Source: Altererythrobacter aquiaggeris
GTDB lineage: Bacteria > Pseudomonadota > Alphaproteobacteria > Sphingomonadales > Sphingomonadaceae
Assembly: GCF_037154015.1 (NCBI RefSeq)
Contig: NZ_JBANRL010000001.1
Span: 1,860,001-1,924,000 of the forward strand
DNA: 64,000 nucleotides
Direction: 5' to 3'
Made by a program: the position numbers and the translations under genes. Each line of letters opens with the position of its first letter. Position 1 is the stretch's first letter. The notes under the pieces were generated by a model. It was not told where the DNA came from, ran no database searches, and saw nothing but the letters and a program-made list of their open reading frames with translations. Positions 8,716-18,431 of this stretch are shown piece by piece.

Positions 8716-9384
8716 TTAGCGGCCGCCGGTTACGGGTGCCTGAGTGGCTGGCTGCTGTGCCTGGGCGGCAGCGGCTGCTGCACGCTGTTCACGGATTTCG
8801 CGTGGCTCCCAGCCGGCTGGCGGAACGATTTGTGCGCTTGGCAGCAAACGGTTGAGTTCTGCCAGAATATCCTGGTTCATATTGAGCGTTTCGCTGGCGT
8901 ACAGTACCGAATCGGGGCTGACCATCAGCGCGAGTTTGCGCGATTTCGCGACATTTTCGATAGCCAGCGCAAGCTGGTCGCGGATCTGTTCTTCGACATA
9001 GGCTTCGCTCAGCGCGACGGGCTGGAGGATGGTCTGCAATTCGCGCTGGCCCGATTGCCGCAGGCGTTCCACGGTCGTTGCTTGCGCCTGCAATGCTGCG
9101 TTATCGGGGTTTGCTGCCTGACTATCGGTGCGCAAGCGGTCGATCATCGGATTGATCTGCGCTGCGAGCTGTGCCTGACGGGCATTTGCCTGGTCGAACT
9201 GCGGCTTGTAAGTTACCTGGCGTTGCTGCTGGGCCACTGTGAACGCATTCGAACGCGCCACAACTGCGGGCAGATTGACTACCCCGATATTCTGGACAGC
9301 CTGCGCTGCGGCCGGTGCAACCATGACAGGCGCGGCGACAAGCATCAGGCCAGCGGCCAAAGCCGGTTTGAGAAGAGTTTTCAT
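8716..9384 (-). CDS. OmpH/Skp-family periplasmic chaperone
   Basis: 222 residues with a signal peptide (cleavage near the AAA/AQA stretch around residue 28) and a helical, Gln/Ala-rich body expected to form the Skp coiled-coil arms. Skp holds unfolded outer-membrane proteins for delivery to the Bam complex. It lies directly downstream of bamA with a 4-bp ATGA-type overlap, the canonical skp position. The C-terminus is an Ala/Gln-rich, probably disordered tail. Sequence conservation of this family is low, so context carries weight. Confidence 0.88.
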   Translation of the reverse strand: MKTLLKPALAAGLMLVAAPVMVAPAAAQAVQNIGVVNLPAVVARSNAFTVAQQQRQVTYKPQFDQANARQAQLAAQINPMIDRLRTDSQAANPDNAALQAQATTVERLRQSGQRELQTILQPVALSEAYVEEQIRDQLALAIENVAKSRKLALMVSPDSVLYASETLNMNQDILAELNRLLPSAQIVPPAGWEPREIREQRAAAAAAQAQQPATQAPVTGGR

Positions 9385-12083
9385 CAGAATTGAGTTCCTA
9401 CGTTAAATGAGAATTCTTTAGTGTCATCGCCTTCCTGCTTCGACAGGATTCTCGAAAAGTCGATCCGCAAAGGACCGAAGGGCGAATTCCAGTTCATGCC
9501 GATTCCCAGCGCAATGCGCGGTTTCCATGTATCGCCGACAAATTCCTCGGTGAAGGGCGCAATGTTCTGCGTAACGGGATCAAGCGCATTGCCGCTGCCA
9601 TCGACAGGGCTGGTAGTGGGTATACCATCAGCACCAATGAATAGAAGCTGACCATCCGCGTCGCGCAACTGGTACGTGATGCCGTCCGGGAACGGGCTGG
9701 ATTGCGTGACCGGATCGGTAATGCTGAACAGCGAACCGACATCCAGGAATATCGACGGGCGCAGTCCCAGTTCGCGGGCGCCGGTGCCAAGCGGAATTTC
9801 CAGCTCCGCGCGGCCCAGATAATATGCGTTGCCGCCGATGGCATCATCGGTCAGGCCTTCGCTGCGTTTTTGCGCATAAAGCGGCGCCCCGGCTTCATCC
9901 ACGCCGATCAGACGGCGGCGGATTACCCGCGGCCCAACACCGCGAACGTCGAAACCGCGCATCTGCGGCTCACCAAGGAAAAACCGGTCGGTAAGGCGGA
10001 CATCATCGACCCCGACACCGCCCCTGTCTTCAAGGCCGCGGATCGCGCCGCCTTCTGCCTGCAGCGAGAAGATGAAATCGCCCAGCACCTGCCAGTATTT
10101 GGTGGCTTTGCTGCGCAGGCGCACATATTTGACCGAACCGCCCAGTCCCGCATAATCGACACCGATGGACACATTCTGTCCGGCAGTGGGACGGAAGCGG
10201 CTGTTCAGCGTGCTGTTGGCCAGAGTAAGGCCGAGGATCGAACTGGTTCGCTTGCCGATTGCTTCGCAGAGATAACGGCCCGCAAGCAACGGTTCGCAAG
10301 TCGGGACACCATCACCGTCCAGATCAAGGAAGAACTGGTTTTCATCCAGCGTAACATCGTCGAAGTTCAGCGTGTAGCTGCCGATAACCGACGTAAATTC
10401 GCTGATCGGCACGCCCGCACGAAGCTGGAAACCGGTGGTCGATTGTTCGTAAGTCGCGCCGTTATCGCGGTTGAAATAATTGTTGTTGAAATCACGCCGA
10501 TAGACATCGATGCCAGCCGAAATATTCCGGTCGAACAGATAGGGTTCGGCAAAGCTCAGCTGGGCAGAACGCGAATTGCGCGAATAATTGACGCTCGCGC
10601 CTACTGTCTGGCCGCGTCCGCGGAAGTTCCGCTGCTGGATCGAGCCTGCGAGAATGAAACTTTCCAAGCTCGAGAAGCCGGCAGACAGTTGCAACTGGCC
10701 AGTGGGCTTTTCTTCGACATTGGCTGCCAGCACGATCCGGTCGGGTGCGCTGCCAGGCTGCTGTTCAATCTCGAACCCTTCCTGGAAATACCCCAGACCG
10801 TTAATCCGGTTTGTCGAACGCTTCACTTGCAGCGAATTGAACGCATCGCCTTCGGCAATCCTGAATTCGCGGCGGATAACCTTGTCCTGCGTCAGCGTGT
10901 TTCCGTTGACGTCGATCCGTTCGACATACACGCGCGGCGCTTCGGCCATCAGGAAGACGACGTCCATCGTCAGATCTTCCTTGTTGCGGGTAAACCGCGG
11001 CCGGACATCGGCAAAGGCATAACCGAAAGCGCCCGCAGCTTCGGTCAGCTGTTCGACAGTGTCTTCAACCAGCTTGGCATTGTACCAGTCTTCGGCGGAC
11101 ATCGGCAGGCCGGACGACAATTGCTCGCTATCAAAATCGCGCAACTGGCTTTCAACCGCCACATCGCCGAATTTATAGCGCTCGCCTTCTTCCACCACGT
11201 AAGTGATGATGAAGTCTTCATTATCGGGCGTCAGTTCGGCAACCGCCGACACCACGCGGAAATCCGCATAACCTTCAGTCAGATAGAACTGGCGCAGCTT
11301 TTGCTGGTCGAATGCCAGACGGTCGGGATCATAGGTCTTGTTCGAACTGAAGAACGAAGTCAGGCGCGCTTGCTTCGTAATCATCTCGCCGCGCAATGTG
11401 CCGTCCGAAAACGCCTCGTTGCCGATGATGTTGATCTGGCGGACCTTTGATTTGGGCCCTTCGTTGATTTCGAACACGATATCGACGCGGTTCTGGTCGA
11501 GCATGACCATCTGCGGCTCGATCGAGGCGGCAAACCGTCCCTGACGCTTGTACAGCTCCAGAATGCGGGCCACATCGGCGCGCACTTTCGAGCGCGTGAA
11601 AATCTGCCGCGGCGCGAGTTTGATCTCGGGCCGGATCTTGTCTTCCTTGAGGCGCTTGTTACCTTCCAGCACAATCCGGTTGATGACCGGGTTTTCCTGT
11701 ACCGTAACCAGCACATTGCCGTTGTTGAAACCGATCGTTACGTCCGAAAACAGTTCGGTCGCATAAAGGTCTTTGAGCGCTTCGTCGGCATCTGCCTGCG
11801 TATAGGGCTGGCCGGCGCGCAGCCGCATATAGCTGACGATGGTATTGGGCTCCAGCCGCTGGGCACCGGCGACCGATATCGTCTGGATGATTTCCTGACG
11901 CGGGTCCTGCTGCACGGCTGCGGCGGTCTGCTGCTGGCCGGTAACCGGCTGCGATGCAGCATCCTGCGCAAAGGCTGCATGGGGTAATCCCGCGAGCACT
12001 GTGCCGCAAAGCAAGGCCGTGGCCATGCGTGAACTTGTTCCGTTTCCGGAATTGCGGAGCTTTCCCCGTCCAATCATCAACAC
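9384..12083 (-). CDS. bamA: Outer membrane protein assembly factor BamA
   Basis: 899-residue central subunit of the outer-membrane beta-barrel insertase. After a signal peptide ending near AFAQ come five POTRA domains (about residues 65-430) and the Omp85 barrel, with the conserved FFLGEPQMRGFDVRGVGPR segment and a terminal phenylalanine (NVGTQF). Low-complexity loops are long, as in other sphingomonads. The frame opens with a GTG at 12083; an ATG two codons later (12077) is equally possible. It lies between rseP and a skp-like gene, as in many proteobacteria. Confidence 0.97.
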   Translation of the reverse strand: MLMIGRGKLRNSGNGTSSRMATALLCGTVLAGLPHAAFAQDAASQPVTGQQQTAAAVQQDPRQEIIQTISVAGAQRLEPNTIVSYMRLRAGQPYTQADADEALKDLYATELFSDVTIGFNNGNVLVTVQENPVINRIVLEGNKRLKEDKIRPEIKLAPRQIFTRSKVRADVARILELYKRQGRFAASIEPQMVMLDQNRVDIVFEINEGPKSKVRQINIIGNEAFSDGTLRGEMITKQARLTSFFSSNKTYDPDRLAFDQQKLRQFYLTEGYADFRVVSAVAELTPDNEDFIITYVVEEGERYKFGDVAVESQLRDFDSEQLSSGLPMSAEDWYNAKLVEDTVEQLTEAAGAFGYAFADVRPRFTRNKEDLTMDVVFLMAEAPRVYVERIDVNGNTLTQDKVIRREFRIAEGDAFNSLQVKRSTNRINGLGYFQEGFEIEQQPGSAPDRIVLAANVEEKPTGQLQLSAGFSSLESFILAGSIQQRNFRGRGQTVGASVNYSRNSRSAQLSFAEPYLFDRNISAGIDVYRRDFNNNYFNRDNGATYEQSTTGFQLRAGVPISEFTSVIGSYTLNFDDVTLDENQFFLDLDGDGVPTCEPLLAGRYLCEAIGKRTSSILGLTLANSTLNSRFRPTAGQNVSIGVDYAGLGGSVKYVRLRSKATKYWQVLGDFIFSLQAEGGAIRGLEDRGGVGVDDVRLTDRFFLGEPQMRGFDVRGVGPRVIRRRLIGVDEAGAPLYAQKRSEGLTDDAIGGNAYYLGRAELEIPLGTGARELGLRPSIFLDVGSLFSITDPVTQSSPFPDGITYQLRDADGQLLFIGADGIPTTSPVDGSGNALDPVTQNIAPFTEEFVGDTWKPRIALGIGMNWNSPFGPLRIDFSRILSKQEGDDTKEFSFNVGTQF

Positions 12084-12232
12084 GGCATTCCCGTCAGTTT
12101 AAGCAACAACAACCAAACGCGCCCTTTGCCTGAAACCCGGGCCGCGCACACTGTGCGCGCTCTGCCCTAAGGCGGGTTCTCAATCAAGCTAGGCGCGGCG
12201 GCCAATTGTTGCGGTTTGCGTCCTTTCCCCGA

Positions 12233-13360
12233 TTATCTCCCGAATATCGGGAGCGAGGCCAAATCGTTAATTGTGACGAACACCATCAGCGCCAGTACAA
12301 AGGCAACGCCGGTTCGGTACGCCAATTCATGACCGCGTGCGCCAACCGGCTTGCGGCGAACTGCTTCAGCCGCGTAAAAAGCCAGGTGCCCGCCGTCGAG
12401 CGCCGGGATTGGCAGCAGGTTAATGAATGCCAAGTTAATTGAGATGAGCGCCGCGAAATAGGTGAACTCGCGCCACCCCAGGCTCAGCTGTTCACCGCTG
12501 AATTTGGCGATTTTAATCGGGCCGCCCAGCTCGCTGATCGGCCGCCTCCCGGTGATGATCTGCCAGATGCCGTTGACCATCATCACAACGATATCACCGG
12601 TTTGCGTTACAGCCAGACCAACCGCTTCAAACGGACCGACATCGAAATATTCCCCCAGCACCGAATAAACGCCAAGCCGACCGATGCGAAATTCGTTTCC
12701 GAAGCGGTCGCGTTCGACAATCGTGGGTATCGTGAAATCCAGATCGATGGTTTCCCCGCCGCGATCCATTTTCAGCTTCAGCGTTTCGCCAGGATTCTGG
12801 ACCACAACCGAACGGACATCTTCAAAGCTGCCAACCGGCTCGCCGTCGAGTTCGACAAACCGGTCACCTGCCTTGATCCCGATTTCCGCCGCTGCATTAC
12901 CCTCAACCACTCCTTTGACGACCGGCGCGACTTCCAGCCTGCCGTAAGCATAATTGAAGGATGCAAGGATGGCGATTGCGACAAGAAAATTTGTCGCCGG
13001 CCCGGCCGCAACAACCAGCGCCCGCTGCCATAGCGGCTGAAACTGGAAGGCTTCTGCGCGTTCCTGCCGGGTGAATTTTGCCGCCGCCGCATCGTCGGGG
13101 ATGCTGGCGGGGTTCATGTCTCCGGCGAACTGGACATAGCCGCCCAGCGGCAGCGCCGAAACTTTCCACCGCGTCCCGCGCTTGTCATTCCAGCCGCACA
13201 GTTCCTTGCCAAAACCGATCGAAAACGCATCGGCCTTGATCCCGAACACCCGCCCGACCAGCAGATGCCCCAACTCGTGCACAGTCACCAGCGGGCCCAG
13301 CACAAGCAGAAAGCCCAGCACCATCATCCAGACAGGTACATTGGGAACAGCTTCGATCAC
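12233..13360 (-). CDS. rseP: Site-2 intramembrane metalloprotease RseP (M50)
   Basis: 375-residue membrane zinc protease. The HELGH zinc motif (residues 29-33) lies in the first helix, a PDZ domain follows (about residues 120-210), and the distal ligand segment NLLPIPALDGGHL is near residue 330. RseP cleaves membrane-embedded anti-sigma factors and signal peptide remnants; in Caulobacter the homolog MmpA processes PodJ. The start is a GTG at 13360, immediately abutting the dxr stop. Substrates in this organism are not evident from the window. Confidence 0.95.
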   Translation of the reverse strand: MIEAVPNVPVWMMVLGFLLVLGPLVTVHELGHLLVGRVFGIKADAFSIGFGKELCGWNDKRGTRWKVSALPLGGYVQFAGDMNPASIPDDAAAAKFTRQERAEAFQFQPLWQRALVVAAGPATNFLVAIAILASFNYAYGRLEVAPVVKGVVEGNAAAEIGIKAGDRFVELDGEPVGSFEDVRSVVVQNPGETLKLKMDRGGETIDLDFTIPTIVERDRFGNEFRIGRLGVYSVLGEYFDVGPFEAVGLAVTQTGDIVVMMVNGIWQIITGRRPISELGGPIKIAKFSGEQLSLGWREFTYFAALISINLAFINLLPIPALDGGHLAFYAAEAVRRKPVGARGHELAYRTGVAFVLALMVFVTINDLASLPIFGR

Positions 13361-14515
13361 TCAGTTCGTCTCCAGCATTTCAGCGGCGCGTTTACGCGTC
13401 ATGGCGTCCAGCGCCAATACCTCTTCGAGATTGGCCGGCGCGCATTCGCCAGTCGCTTCAAGATTGCGTTCCACCTCTGCGGCAATCCGCGTGAACCCGA
13501 TCTGACCGGACAGAAACGCGGCCACCGCAACCTCGTTGGCTGCATTTAGCACAGCCGGGGCTGCACCGCCTGCCCTGATTGCCTCGCGCGCCAACCGCGT
13601 GGCGGGGAACCGCGCCTCGTCAGTCGGTTCGAAGTCCAGTGATCCGATGGCTGCCAGATCCATCGGCGCAATATCGGTTTCCATCCGCGACGGCCACGCC
13701 AGCGTTGAGGCGATTGGCACGCGCATGTCGGACGGCCCAAGCTGCGCCAGCGTGGACCCGTCGCGGTATTCGACCATCGAATGCACCACCGATTGCGGAT
13801 GGACGATGATCCGCAAGTGATCCAGCCCGACAGGAAACAGATGATGCGCCTCGATAAATTCCAGCCCCTTGTTCATCATCGTCGCGGAATCGACACTGAT
13901 TTTGGCTCCCATGTCCCAATTGGGATGCGCCACGGCCTGCTGCGGCGTGGCACATTTCAGCTGTTCGTGCGTCCAGGTGCGGAACGGGCCGCCACTGGCA
14001 GTCAGCGTGATCCAGCGCACGTTGGCCAGATCTTCGCCCGCCAGACACTGGAAAATCGCATTATGCTCGCTATCGACAGGCAGCAGGGTCGCGCCATGTC
14101 TTGCAACCGCGGCGATCATCACATCGCCGGCAGAAACCAGCGCTTCCTTGTTGGCCAGCGCGACGGTCCCGCCCTGCTCTATCGCTGCCATCGTGGGCGC
14201 CAGCCCGGCACAGCCCACGATTGCCGCCACGGTGACATCCGCGCGCATCGCTGCAGCTTCGCAAAGGGCTGCGGTGCCGCCAGCGACCTTGATCGGCGTG
14301 CCGGACAGGGCCTCGCGCAATCGGGAAACTTTGCTTTCGTCGGCGACCACGGCGATTTCCGCGCCGAATTCGCGCGCCATCGCGGCCAGATCATCGACGC
14401 TGGAATTGGCGGTCAGCGCCTTGACGCGCCACGCATCGCGGTTGCTGCGGATCAGATCCAGCGTCGAAGTGCCGACCGAACCCGTCGCGCCAAGGATGGA
14501 GAGCGAACGGGTCAA
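13361..14515 (-). CDS. dxr: 1-deoxy-D-xylulose 5-phosphate reductoisomerase
   Basis: 384-residue enzyme of the MEP isoprenoid pathway, converting DXP to 2-C-methyl-erythritol 4-phosphate with NADPH. The NADPH loop GATGSVGTSTLDL starts at residue 9, and the metal/substrate region shows PVDSEHNAIFQ and the flexible-loop segment TASGGPFR. It overlaps the cdsA stop by 4 bp and abuts rseP, forming part of the uppS-cdsA-dxr-rseP-bamA operon conserved widely in bacteria. Confidence 0.97.
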   Translation of the reverse strand: MTRSLSILGATGSVGTSTLDLIRSNRDAWRVKALTANSSVDDLAAMAREFGAEIAVVADESKVSRLREALSGTPIKVAGGTAALCEAAAMRADVTVAAIVGCAGLAPTMAAIEQGGTVALANKEALVSAGDVMIAAVARHGATLLPVDSEHNAIFQCLAGEDLANVRWITLTASGGPFRTWTHEQLKCATPQQAVAHPNWDMGAKISVDSATMMNKGLEFIEAHHLFPVGLDHLRIIVHPQSVVHSMVEYRDGSTLAQLGPSDMRVPIASTLAWPSRMETDIAPMDLAAIGSLDFEPTDEARFPATRLAREAIRAGGAAPAVLNAANEVAVAAFLSGQIGFTRIAAEVERNLEATGECAPANLEEVLALDAMTRKRAAEMLETN

Positions 14516-15234
14516 GGCATGAAGCTCATCGCCGCAGCGGCGATCAGCGCAACCGGGAGCAGTCCGTCAACCCGGTCAAACACGCCGCCATGGCCCGGAA
14601 TGAGCCGTGACGAATCCTTCGCACCCGCCTTGCGTTTCAGCCAGCTTTCAAAGAAATCGCCGGCTTGCGCCGCAACCGCCAGAACCGCGCCGCCAATCGC
14701 AAAGGGCAACACATGGCTGGTTGGTGAAGCCGCATCGCCAAGCGACATGATGACGTAGATGCCGCCAGCCAGCCACACCGCAGCCGCCAGCATCCCGCCA
14801 CATAATCCGGCCCACGTCTTGGAAGGACTGATGCGCGGCGCGATCTTCGGCCCGCCAATAGCCCGGCCCGAAAAATAAGCCCCCGTATCCGTGGCAATGA
14901 CGGTGCCGAGCACGAGCAACAACTGTTGCGCGCTGAAGCCCAGCAAAGCGCCGGCTGCCAGGCCGATATATACGCCGCCCGCAATCAGACCTGCCAGCCG
15001 GTACGGGATATTGCCGGTCGCCTTTACCACCAGCAGCACGTATTCCACGAAACAGGCCAGCGCCACCAGCACGATAAAGCCTTTAAGCCAGTTGCCGCCC
15101 AGCCAGATCGCCGCGATTGCCAGGCCCAGCATAACCACCGCCGATGCTGCGCGAACCGGCAGATCGACATTCTTTTTCGCCCGAGCGGCCGCTTCCGGCC
15201 CGTTTACTTCGGGCGCGATATTATCGTCCGCCAT
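14512..15234 (-). CDS. cdsA: Phosphatidate cytidylyltransferase
   Basis: 240-residue integral membrane enzyme making CDP-diacylglycerol from phosphatidate and CTP, the precursor used by the pssA product encoded further along in this window. The PS01315-type signature is visible as WLKRKAGAKDSSRL followed by IPGHGGVFDRVD near the C-terminus, along with SPSKTWAG. I chose the ATG at 15234, which overlaps uppS by 14 bp; the upstream extension reads uppS out of frame. Confidence 0.95.
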   Translation of the reverse strand: MADDNIAPEVNGPEAAARAKKNVDLPVRAASAVVMLGLAIAAIWLGGNWLKGFIVLVALACFVEYVLLVVKATGNIPYRLAGLIAGGVYIGLAAGALLGFSAQQLLLVLGTVIATDTGAYFSGRAIGGPKIAPRISPSKTWAGLCGGMLAAAVWLAGGIYVIMSLGDAASPTSHVLPFAIGGAVLAVAAQAGDFFESWLKRKAGAKDSSRLIPGHGGVFDRVDGLLPVALIAAAAMSFMP

Positions 15235-15913
15235 ATCGCCGCTCCCTGCCGGCAAACCGGTCGAGCGCCGCTTGCAGATGTCCGGGTGTGAAATCGGGCC
15301 ACAATTCGTCCACAAACATCATTTCGGCATAGGCGGCCTGCCACAACAGGAAGTTCGACAGCCTGACTTCACCGCTGGTGCGGATCAGCAGGTCGAGCGG
15401 CGGCAGATCGGCAGTATCGAGATTGGCGGCGATGCTTTCAGCGGTAATGTCACCCGCGCTGGCGGCCTTTGCCGCGGCGCGCACGATTTCGTCCTGCGAT
15501 CCGTAATTCAGTGCTACCGCCAGGGTCCGCGAACCTTTCGATGTACGCTCCAGAGCATCCTCAAGCTGCGTGACAATATCCGGCTCCAGAGCCTTGTAAT
15601 CACCGATAATTTTCAGCTTCACATCATTGGCGATAAATTCCGGCAGGTCCGATTTGATGAACTTGCGCAGCATCCCCATCAGGTCACTGACCTCGTCTGC
15701 CGGACGCTTCCAGTTTTCGGAGGAAAACGCATAGAGCGTAAGGCAATCGATACCCATTCCCTCGACACTGCGGACCAGTTTGCGCACCGCTTCCACACCG
15801 CGCTGATGCCCCATCGCGCGCGGCAGATGGCGCTGTTTCGCCCAGCGCCCGTTACCATCCATGATGATCGCGACGTGGCGTGCGCGCACGCTGTCCGAGC
15901 TTGCCTCCGCCAT
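15221..15913 (-). CDS. uppS: Isoprenyl transferase (undecaprenyl diphosphate synthase)
   Basis: 230-residue cis-prenyltransferase producing the C55 lipid carrier for peptidoglycan. The catalytic aspartate is in IMDGNGRWAK (D19), followed by the GHQRG motif. The C-terminal substrate-binding segment LIRTSGEVRLSNFLLWQAAYAE is complete. It sits between frr and cdsA, the usual order. Product chain length is inferred from the family rather than measured. Confidence 0.96.
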   Translation of the reverse strand: MAEASSDSVRARHVAIIMDGNGRWAKQRHLPRAMGHQRGVEAVRKLVRSVEGMGIDCLTLYAFSSENWKRPADEVSDLMGMLRKFIKSDLPEFIANDVKLKIIGDYKALEPDIVTQLEDALERTSKGSRTLAVALNYGSQDEIVRAAAKAASAGDITAESIAANLDTADLPPLDLLIRTSGEVRLSNFLLWQAAYAEMMFVDELWPDFTPGHLQAALDRFAGRERRYGGR

Positions 15914-15938
15914 GTTCAGTTCCAGGCTCCCATCACCC

Positions 15939-16496
15939 TCACTGGGTCATGATTTCCTTTTCTTTATGCTCCGAAGCAACGTCGATTTCAGCGACATATT
16001 TGTCGGTCATTTTCTGGACTTCATCTTCCAGACGCTTGCGGTCGTCTTCGGAGATTTCTTTGGCCTTTTCATCGTCCTTGAGCGATTCCATCGCATCGCG
16101 GCGCACGTTACGAACGGCGATCTTGGCTTTTTCGCCGTATTGACCCGCCAGCTTCGACAATTCCTTGCGGCGTTCTTCGGTCAGATCGGGGATCGGCAAG
16201 CGCACATTCTGCCCATCGGTCATGGGGTTGAGCCCGAGGCCCGCCTTGGCGATGCCTTTTTCCACCTGGACCACATTGCCCTTGTCCCACACCTGCACGC
16301 TGAGCATCCGCGGTTCGGGCGCCGAGACCGTCGCAACCTGGTTGAGCGGCATCAGCGCGCCGTAAACCTCAACCATCACCGGATCGAGCAGCGTGGTGTT
16401 GGCGCGCCCGGTACGCAAACCGCCCAGATCGCTTTTCAATGCTTCGACAGCGCCAGTCATGCGGCGATCAATGTCGGATTTATCGTATTTGGCCAT
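15939..16496 (-). CDS. frr: Ribosome recycling factor
   Basis: 185 residues, exactly the family length. RRF splits post-termination ribosomes together with EF-G. The N-terminal helix with [20 protein letters not shown] and the C-terminal [17 protein letters not shown] region are textbook. It lies 2 bp downstream of pyrH and upstream of uppS in a conserved tsf-pyrH-frr-uppS-cdsA order, although tsf is separated here by the DUF389 gene and a gap. Confidence 0.97.
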   Translation of the reverse strand: MAKYDKSDIDRRMTGAVEALKSDLGGLRTGRANTTLLDPVMVEVYGALMPLNQVATVSAPEPRMLSVQVWDKGNVVQVEKGIAKAGLGLNPMTDGQNVRLPIPDLTEERRKELSKLAGQYGEKAKIAVRNVRRDAMESLKDDEKAKEISEDDRKRLEDEVQKMTDKYVAEIDVASEHKEKEIMTQ

Positions 16497-16498
16497 GC

Positions 16499-17245
16499 TC
16501 AGGCTTCCTTGCTCTGTGTCTCTTTTACGATGGTCTGGACCCCTCCGCCGCCAATCACGCGCACGACATTACCCTTTTCACGGATCGAGAACACCACGAT
16601 CGGAATACTGTTTTCGCGGCACAGCGCAACGGCGGTCGCGTCCATAACTTTCAGATTGTCGTTCAGCACGCGGCTGTAAGTGATTTCATCGAAGCGTTTG
16701 GCGTCGGGGTTGGTTTTGGGATCGCTGTCGTAAACCCCGTCCACGCTTGTCCCTTTCAGCAGCGCGTCGCAGCCCATTTCGGCAGCGCGCAGGGCAGCGC
16801 CCGTATCGGTGGTGAAAAACGGATTGCCCGTTCCCGCGGCAAAAATCACGATGCGGCCTTTTTCGAGATGCCGTTCGGCGCGGCGGCGGATGTAAGGCTC
16901 GCACACGGAAGACATCGGGATGGCCGATTGAACGCGCGTGGGGACGCCCGCCTGCTCGAGTGCATTTTGCATCGCCAGCGCGTTCATCACGGTCGCCAAC
17001 ATACCCATATAATCGCCGGTGGTGCGGTCCAGCCCGCGCGCTGCGCCCGCAACACCGCGAAAGATATTGCCGCCGCCGATCACCAGACAGATTTCAAGTC
17101 CGGTATCCTTTGCCGCTTTCACTTCTTCGGCAAGCCGCGCGACATAGGCCGGGTCGATCCCGTAATCCTGTTCACCCATCAGCACTTCGCCTGACAGTTT
17201 GAGCAGGATGCGTTTATATCCGGGATCTGTGGCTGGCGTTGACAT
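16499..17245 (-). CDS. pyrH: Uridylate kinase
   Basis: Hexameric UMP kinase of 248 residues in the amino acid kinase fold, making UDP for nucleotide and envelope precursor synthesis. The ATP-binding start [23 protein letters not shown] and the central [14 protein letters not shown] are diagnostic. I chose the ATG at 17245 although a TTG at 17263 extends the frame by six codons; neither has a clear ribosome site. The 5' end overlaps the 3' end of the DUF389 gene by 32 bp in another frame. Confidence 0.95.
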   Translation of the reverse strand: MSTPATDPGYKRILLKLSGEVLMGEQDYGIDPAYVARLAEEVKAAKDTGLEICLVIGGGNIFRGVAGAARGLDRTTGDYMGMLATVMNALAMQNALEQAGVPTRVQSAIPMSSVCEPYIRRRAERHLEKGRIVIFAAGTGNPFFTTDTGAALRAAEMGCDALLKGTSVDGVYDSDPKTNPDAKRFDEITYSRVLNDNLKVMDATAVALCRENSIPIVVFSIREKGNVVRVIGGGGVQTIVKETQSKEA

Positions 17246-18431
17246 AGGGCGAGGAGAATCCAACTGGTTTCAGGTTGCGGCGTTCCTTAGCCGCATGGCC
17301 GCGCAGGCGCAAAGGGAAAGCCTGTGGAGTAATGACGCCCAACCAGTCGGCGCCCACTGCATTGCGCCCGGCGGTGTCCAGTGTGCCGAGCCCGACGCCG
17401 ACGCCAACGCCGGCGCCAACGCCGACGCCGAATACCAGCCGTCCCGCCATCATCGATGCCAGCAGCAGCAGGATCACTATCCAGGCCGCCAGTATCCCGC
17501 TTGTCACGCGCCAGTTTTTGGGCGGCAATCCCTGAATCAGGAACATCACGATTCCCGCTACATTGACGCACACCAGATTGATCGCGAACAGGAACAGTGC
17601 ATTTGCCGCCACGGCGGGTTCGCCGGTTCCCAGAAAAATGCCGGTGGCTGCAAGCGGGGGGACCAGAGCAACGGCGACCATAACCCCCACCAGTGTCAGC
17701 GAAGCGCCGCGGCTGAACGCCAGAACACCTGCTGCACCGCACGCGAGCGCCAGCGCAATATCGGCAGCCTGCACGACCGTGCGGCTTTGCAATTCGGGAA
17801 CAAGCGGATCGATGGTCACCGACAGCCCGACCACAATGCCCCCCGCTACTGCAAACAGCGCGCCCGCCAGAAGCGTTCCGGCCGCTTTCCATCCCAGCGC
17901 CCGGTTGCCGACAGTCGCAGCCAGGGCGACGCCCATGGTCGGCCCCAGCAGCGGGGCAATTATCATCGCGCCGATCACAACCGCGGTCTGGCCGCTACGC
18001 ATACCCAAACCGGCGATTATCGACGACAAGACCACCGTCAGCAAATAGCTGGGGGTTATGTGCAGGCTTTCCTCGATATCGTCATAAAGTTCGTCGGTGC
18101 TGATCCGGTCACGACTGAAAAACCGTTCGATGGCGGTGGGCGGGCGCAGCGCGCCGGGACCGGCTAATTCCGTCTCTGCCGTTTCCGCGACAGGCGGCAG
18201 GACCGCTTCGAGCTGCGCGACATAGGCGGTAAAATTGGGCACAGACCCGAACACCGCATCCAGTTCACTCAGTAGGCGTTCGGCGTACCGTTGTTGCACG
18301 ATACAGCTGTATTTTTCCTGGCTACCGGGCACCGTCTCACGCCAGAACCGCCGGCAATGGCGCGGCAGCATTTCCTCCAGTTGCGTGACCATTGTTTCCG
18401 GGATAAATATCTCGACAAGCCGGGCGGACAT
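17214..18431 (-). CDS. DUF389 (TIGR00341-type) integral membrane protein
   Basis: 405 residues. The N-terminal ~100 residues are soluble and resemble a small alpha/beta domain; the rest has about seven hydrophobic helices with the DUF389 hallmarks [19 protein letters not shown] and [13 protein letters not shown]. Function is unknown for the family. After the last helix the frame runs through a Gly-Val repeat ([16 protein letters not shown]) encoded by hexamers, then a 55-residue basic tail that overlaps pyrH. The tail may not be conserved; a slip in the repeat would change the C-terminus. Confidence 0.82.
   Translation of the reverse strand: MSARLVEIFIPETMVTQLEEMLPRHCRRFWRETVPGSQEKYSCIVQQRYAERLLSELDAVFGSVPNFTAYVAQLEAVLPPVAETAETELAGPGALRPPTAIERFFSRDRISTDELYDDIEESLHITPSYLLTVVLSSIIAGLGMRSGQTAVVIGAMIIAPLLGPTMGVALAATVGNRALGWKAAGTLLAGALFAVAGGIVVGLSVTIDPLVPELQSRTVVQAADIALALACGAAGVLAFSRGASLTLVGVMVAVALVPPLAATGIFLGTGEPAVAANALFLFAINLVCVNVAGIVMFLIQGLPPKNWRVTSGILAAWIVILLLLASMMAGRLVFGVGVGAGVGVGVGLGTLDTAGRNAVGADWLGVITPQAFPLRLRGHAAKERRNLKPVGFSSPYVNASHRSRI
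17392..17431. repeat. Hexanucleotide tandem repeat inside the DUF389 gene
   Basis: About six imperfect copies of GGCGTC/GGCGTT (minus strand) encode a Gly-Val ladder close to the C-terminus of the membrane protein. Copy-number change by whole hexamers would keep frame. Confidence 0.75.

Noticed and set aside
9702-11450. 582-codon open frame on the plus strand
   Set aside because: Antisense to bamA, Arg/Ala/Asp-rich and without domains; a shadow of the bamA frame.
12134-12152. gcgcaca-c-tgtgcgc palindrome between rseP and bamA
   Set aside because: The arms leave a one-base loop, so it is neither a usable RNA hairpin nor a terminator with a T-run. It could be a protein site, but nothing else supports that.
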